DNA from: Pseudomonadota bacterium
GTDB taxonomy: Bacteria > Pseudomonadota > Gammaproteobacteria > Steroidobacterales > Steroidobacteraceae
Assembly: GCA_021792815.1 (NCBI GenBank)
Contig: JAJYTX010000015.1
Span: 1 to 16,709 of the forward strand
DNA length: 16,709 nt
Direction of reading: 5' to 3'
Below, one piece after another: positions 13,775 through 16,709 of this stretch. The notes beneath the pieces are model-generated. The model saw only the letters and a list, made by a program, of their open reading frames with translations. It was not told the origin of the DNA and did not search any database. The position numbers were made by a program, and so were the translations under genes. Position 1 is the first letter of the stretch, and each line of letters begins with the position of its first letter.

Positions 13775-15811
13775 GTGGCATTGACCCGGGATTTCCCGAT
13801 GAGCGAATCGCAACGGCGAATGATGGTTTCGGAGTCAGAAGATCCCGGGAGGACGAGAACCCTGTGCGCGGATGGGGAGACTCACGGGGGGGATACGGCG
13901 GCCGGTGACGCCGCCCGTCCTGAGCACGACGCTGATCAGGATCATGAGCACGAATTCTCCTGGGCCGAGGGCGCGCGAATCGCGTTCGTTGCGGTGGCGG
14001 CCGCGGCCGTGTGGTTTCGACTCTGGGAGCCGTTCAGAGCCCTCAGCGTGATCGGGATCCTGGGCCTTGCGGTCGGCGCCTGGCCGATCTTCACGGAGGC
14101 GTTCGAGAACCTTCTGGCGCGGCGCATGACGATGGAGCTGTCGATGACCATCGCCATCGTGGCTGCGGCGGCCATTGCGCAGTTCTTCACCGCACTCGTC
14201 ATCACGCTGTTCGTCCTGGTCGCCGAGGTCCTGGAGGGCATGACGGTCTCGCGCGGCCGCCGGGCGATTCGCGATCTGCTCGATTTCCTGCCGAGAGCGA
14301 TATCGGTTCGCCGATCGAGCGGGGTGTCGGAGGTCGGCGCGGATGAACTCACTCCCGGCGATGCCGTGCTGGTCAATCCTGGCGGCCGCATCCCGGTGGA
14401 CGGCACAGTGATCGCCGGGGATTCGTTCGTTGATCAGTCCCGCATCACGGGAGAGTCGCTTCCGGTGGAGAAGACGCCAGGGGCCAGCGTCTTCGCCGGA
14501 TCGATCAATCAGTCCGGCGCGCTCGAGATCCGCGCGGAGCGGATCGGGCGTGATACCAGCTACGGCAAGATCATCGAAGCGGTGGAGCAGGCCGAGCGCT
14601 CTCGGGCTCCGGTGCAGCGCCTCGCCGACCGTCTCGCCGGCTACCTGGTGTATTTCGCGCTCGGCGCGGCGCTCCTCACCTATGTCCTCACCCACGATAT
14701 CCGTTCGACGATCTCGGTCATCATCGTCGCGGGCGCGTGCGGGATCGCCGCCGGTACCCCGCTCGCGATCCTGGGCGCGATCGGCCGTGCCGCCCGCGCA
14801 GGGGCTATCGTCAAGGGAGGGCTTTATCTCGAGCAGCTCGGCCGGGTCGACACGGTCGTGCTGGACAAAACCGGCACTCTGACGTTCGGACGGCCGGAAG
14901 TGCGCGCGGTGCATCCGATCGCGGGCGTCGACCCGATGGTGCTGCTCGAGCTCGCCGCGGCGGCCGAGCTGCGCTCGGAGCATCCGCTGGGCAAGACAAT
15001 CGTCGAGCATGCGCGCGCATCGGGTCGTACGGTGGGCGAGCCGGAGCGTTTTGGTTACCAGCCCGGGCGCGGCATTGATGCGCGGGTCGGCGGGGCCGAC
15101 ATCCTGGTCGGGAATCTCGCGCTCCTGCGCGAGCATGGCCTTTCCGTACCCGATGGCCTGGCGAGTGCACGCCACAACTCTTCCGAAATCTATGTCGTCC
15201 GCGACGGCGTGCTCCTCGGTGCCATCGAAATTGCCGATCGTGTTCGGCCGGAAGCGAGGGACGCGATTGCCGCGATCCACGCCATGGGCGCGCGCACCGT
15301 GCTGCTCACCGGAGACGCGCGGGTAGTGGCCGACTCCGTGGCGGCGCAGCTGGGGGTCACTGAAGTCGCCGCCGACCTGCTGCCCGAGGACAAGCGCGAC
15401 TACATCCAGCGTCTCACGCTCGAACGGCGCGTGGTCGCGATGGTCGGCGATGGAATCAATGACGCGCCGGCCCTGATTGAAGCGCACGTGGGGGTCGCGA
15501 TGGGTTCGGGGACCGACGTGGCCCGGGAAAGCGCGGACGTGGTGCTGCTCGGCAACGATCTGGAAAAATTCGCCGAGACCCTCGGTATTGCGCGGCGGAC
15601 ACGCCGAATCATCTGGGCGAACTTCGCCGGCACCATCGGTATCGATACGCTCGGGATCGCATTGGCGGCGGCAGGGATGCTCAATCCACTGCTGGCGGCA
15701 TTCATTCACGTCGCCTCGGAACTCGCATTCATCTCCAATTCCGCGAGGCTCCTGCCAGGCCGCCGTTCAGCCGCGGTGATTGTCCCGCACCCTGTCACCA
15801 CCCCCATCTGA
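13775..15811 (+). CDS. P1B-type heavy-metal-transporting ATPase with a non-canonical helix-6 motif
   Basis: A 678-residue inner-membrane metal pump. Catalytic motifs are complete: ITGES (224-228, actuator), DKTGT with phosphorylated D364, EHPLGK (H403-P404, typical of P1B), and GDGINDAP (558-565). Eight membrane helices can be placed: two near 66-105, a pair at about 118-152, two at about 290-340 and two at about 615-665. The usual CPC metal motif of helix 6 is absent: the aligned residues are G320-A321-C322, in AGACGIAAGTP, so the invariant Pro is lost and one Cys remains. Helix 8 has HVASELAFISNSARL with H645 and E649 as possible ligands. No CxxC HMA domain is present; the N-terminal tail has C31, H37 and a short His/Asp run (H51, H57, H59). 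Start GTG 13775 is supported by AGGAG at 13765-13769. With the RcnR-like repressor it should be a metal exporter, perhaps for nickel or cobalt; the substrate is unproven. Confidence 0.9.
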   Translation: MALTRDFPMSESQRRMMVSESEDPGRTRTLCADGETHGGDTAAGDAARPEHDADQDHEHEFSWAEGARIAFVAVAAAAVWFRLWEPFRALSVIGILGLAVGAWPIFTEAFENLLARRMTMELSMTIAIVAAAAIAQFFTALVITLFVLVAEVLEGMTVSRGRRAIRDLLDFLPRAISVRRSSGVSEVGADELTPGDAVLVNPGGRIPVDGTVIAGDSFVDQSRITGESLPVEKTPGASVFAGSINQSGALEIRAERIGRDTSYGKIIEAVEQAERSRAPVQRLADRLAGYLVYFALGAALLTYVLTHDIRSTISVIIVAGACGIAAGTPLAILGAIGRAARAGAIVKGGLYLEQLGRVDTVVLDKTGTLTFGRPEVRAVHPIAGVDPMVLLELAAAAELRSEHPLGKTIVEHARASGRTVGEPERFGYQPGRGIDARVGGADILVGNLALLREHGLSVPDGLASARHNSSEIYVVRDGVLLGAIEIADRVRPEARDAIAAIHAMGARTVLLTGDARVVADSVAAQLGVTEVAADLLPEDKRDYIQRLTLERRVVAMVGDGINDAPALIEAHVGVAMGSGTDVARESADVVLLGNDLEKFAETLGIARRTRRIIWANFAGTIGIDTLGIALAAAGMLNPLLAAFIHVASELAFISNSARLLPGRRSAAVIVPHPVTTPI

Positions 15812-16406
15812 AGGAGCAGTCGGGAAAGCCGCATCGTCGGGCCAGACCGCCGACCGATCAGGAGTGGTCACCGCTCCGGCGCGTGCAGCCTGACCGGCAT
15901 TTCCCGATCGCTGCGATTGCGATGAAACAGCCTGTCGGTCATGCAGATACGCTGGCTCGGTTCAGGGGGCTGCGTATCCGCCCGACGTATCCGCAGGTCG
16001 ATCCCAGGTGCGACAGTTAGAAGACTCCGGCCACCGCGCTTGGACCTCGAACTGCACGCCCCGTAATGGTCCCTCGCCGGCACGAGTCCCGGTCCTTCGC
16101 GTGCCCTGTCATACCCTCGGCTACCGGCGCGGTCTCGTGCCGCAGCGCAGGGCCGTTGGGCCGGCACCGGCCGCTCGAACTGCGGTCTGCGCGTGCCACG
16201 GGAAATCGGGGGATGGGAGTGAGCGCACCTGCGGTAGCCGATAGAACGGTAGAGCGATTCCGATGAGGGCTGATGGTTGATCGTCGGGGGCGCTTGCGGG
16301 GCGCCGCGACGTGCGACGTCCTCACCGCCGTGCTGAACGACAGCTGAACGAGGTCGGGGCGGTGTTCGAGTGTCGTTCCGCTGGCCTGAAGCCGTACAAT
16401 ATTTCG
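15812..16406. other. About 600 bases without a convincing gene
   Basis: Open frames here on both strands (the longest a 194-codon minus-strand frame at 15868-16452) show Arg/Pro/Ser-rich, motif-free sequence typical of frames shadowing GC-rich DNA, and none has a good ribosome site. A short GTCGG/CCGAC hairpin just after the ATPase stop (about 15836-15854) lacks a T-run and is a poor terminator. A nine-base direct repeat is listed separately. It may be decayed coding DNA, but I could not recover a family. Confidence 0.5.
15973..15994. repeat. Short direct repeat CGTATCCGC x2
   Basis: CGTATCCGC occurs at 15973-15981 and 15986-15994, thirteen bases apart start to start. This is a spacing slightly above one helical turn, so it could be two regulator half-sites, or chance in GC-rich DNA. 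No promoter is adjacent. Confidence 0.4.
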
Positions 16407-16709
16407 ATGCGTGTCTCACCTCTGCTGGCGCTCGGCGCGGCTCTTTGCGCACTCTTCAGCATCGCGGCGCAGGCCGGCGTTGCAGCCTTCGATCTCGCCG
16501 GACCTGACATGCAGGTCACGGTGAGTCGAGGGCACGAGACTTTGCCGATCGCCGAGGTGCCGAATCTTGCGGTGGGCGAGCGCCTGTGGATCCGCGCGGA
16601 TCTGCCCTCCAGTGAGTCGGAACACTACCTGCTCATCGTGGCGTTCCTCCGTGGAGCCACCAACCCCCCGCCGCACAGCTGGTTCCACGACTGCGCGACC
16701 TGGAAGGGC
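16407..16709 (+). CDS. Exported protein of unknown function, truncated by the window end
   Basis: The frame from ATG 16407 stays open for 101 codons to the right edge. The N-terminus is a classic Sec signal: MR, a hydrophobic core LLALGAALCALFSIAA, then AQA-G as the likely signal peptidase I site after residue 23. The mature part begins GVAAFDLAGPDMQVTV and contains EVPNLAVGERLWIRADLP, HYLLIVAFLRGATNPPP and HSWFHDCATW. I do not recognise the family. The alternating pattern suggests a beta-rich domain facing the periplasm or the outside. TACAAT at 16395-16400 could be a -10 hexamer; its expected start falls on the A of the ATG, and no ribosome site is visible, so the mRNA may be leaderless, but no good -35 is present. 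Without the rest of the gene nothing more can be said about its role. Confidence 0.7.
   Translation, partial: MRVSPLLALGAALCALFSIAAQAGVAAFDLAGPDMQVTVSRGHETLPIAEVPNLAVGERLWIRADLPSSESEHYLLIVAFLRGATNPPPHSWFHDCATWKG

Noticed and set aside
13835..15709. 624-codon open frame on the minus strand opposite the P-type ATPase
   Set aside because: It is antisense to a protein with complete P-type ATPase motifs. The composition is Arg/Asp/His-rich without any motif, as expected from a GC-rich codon-biased shadow frame.
15868..16452. 194-codon minus-strand frame in the right intergenic region
   Set aside because: Arg/Pro/Ser-rich low-information sequence, no ribosome site, and it overlaps the signal peptide of the exported protein on the plus strand.
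1..16709. CRISPR array, tRNA or rRNA genes
   Set aside because: No regularly spaced repeats and no cloverleaf or rRNA-like sequence were noticed on either strand.

Overview
The window is high-GC bacterial DNA, most likely from a proteobacterium (probably beta or gamma). That placement rests on codon usage, IS21-type transposase debris and the style of the exported proteins; the species cannot be named from the sequence. It looks like an accessory, defence-type region assembled from blocks of different origin and bordered by decayed mobile DNA.

Left block (1-4538). A gene on the minus strand probably starts at 38 and leaves the window. Next comes the N-terminal part of an IS21-family istA, broken by an in-frame TGA and cut off near 514. 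After that stands a divergent pair: a DEDDh 3'-5' exonuclease on the minus strand (540-1199), and a 918-residue UvrD/AddA-type helicase on the plus strand fused to a RecB-family nuclease with a four-cysteine Fe-S signature (1362-4118). They share a short AT-rich intergenic region with a TATCA-N8-TGATA dyad. Downstream is a frameshifted relic of a ParB-N-like protein (4162-4325).

Central block (4539-12663). Four tightly packed plus-strand genes form a complete Wadjet-type SMC anti-plasmid system in the order jetA (TIGR02677/DUF2397), jetB (TIGR02678/DUF2398), jetC (TIGR02680, SMC ATPase) and jetD (TIGR02679/DUF2399, TOPRIM-like nuclease). This gene set is the one I know as type III Wadjet. Gaps are 4, -4 and 4 bases, so it is almost certainly one operon. 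The Walker A, signature and Walker B motifs of JetC and the acidic TOPRIM residues of JetD are intact, so the system looks functional. In such systems JetABC is a loop-extruding motor that senses small circular DNA and JetD cuts it.

Right block (12796-15811). A small metal-handling cassette: a lipoprotein with a YHS-like domain, a CsoR/RcnR-family repressor carrying the His3-Cys35-His60-His64 set of nickel/cobalt RcnR, and a P1B-type metal ATPase. The ATPase has all catalytic motifs, but the usual CPC motif of membrane helix 6 is replaced by Gly-Ala-Cys. The intergenic region before the repressor contains a predicted three-way-junction fold (13246-13308), a good TATAAT promoter and a TACCCCAGTA site resembling a short RcnR operator.

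Right edge (15812-16709). About 600 bases have no convincing gene. Then comes the start of a secreted protein of unknown function, truncated by the window end. No tRNA, rRNA or CRISPR array was seen.
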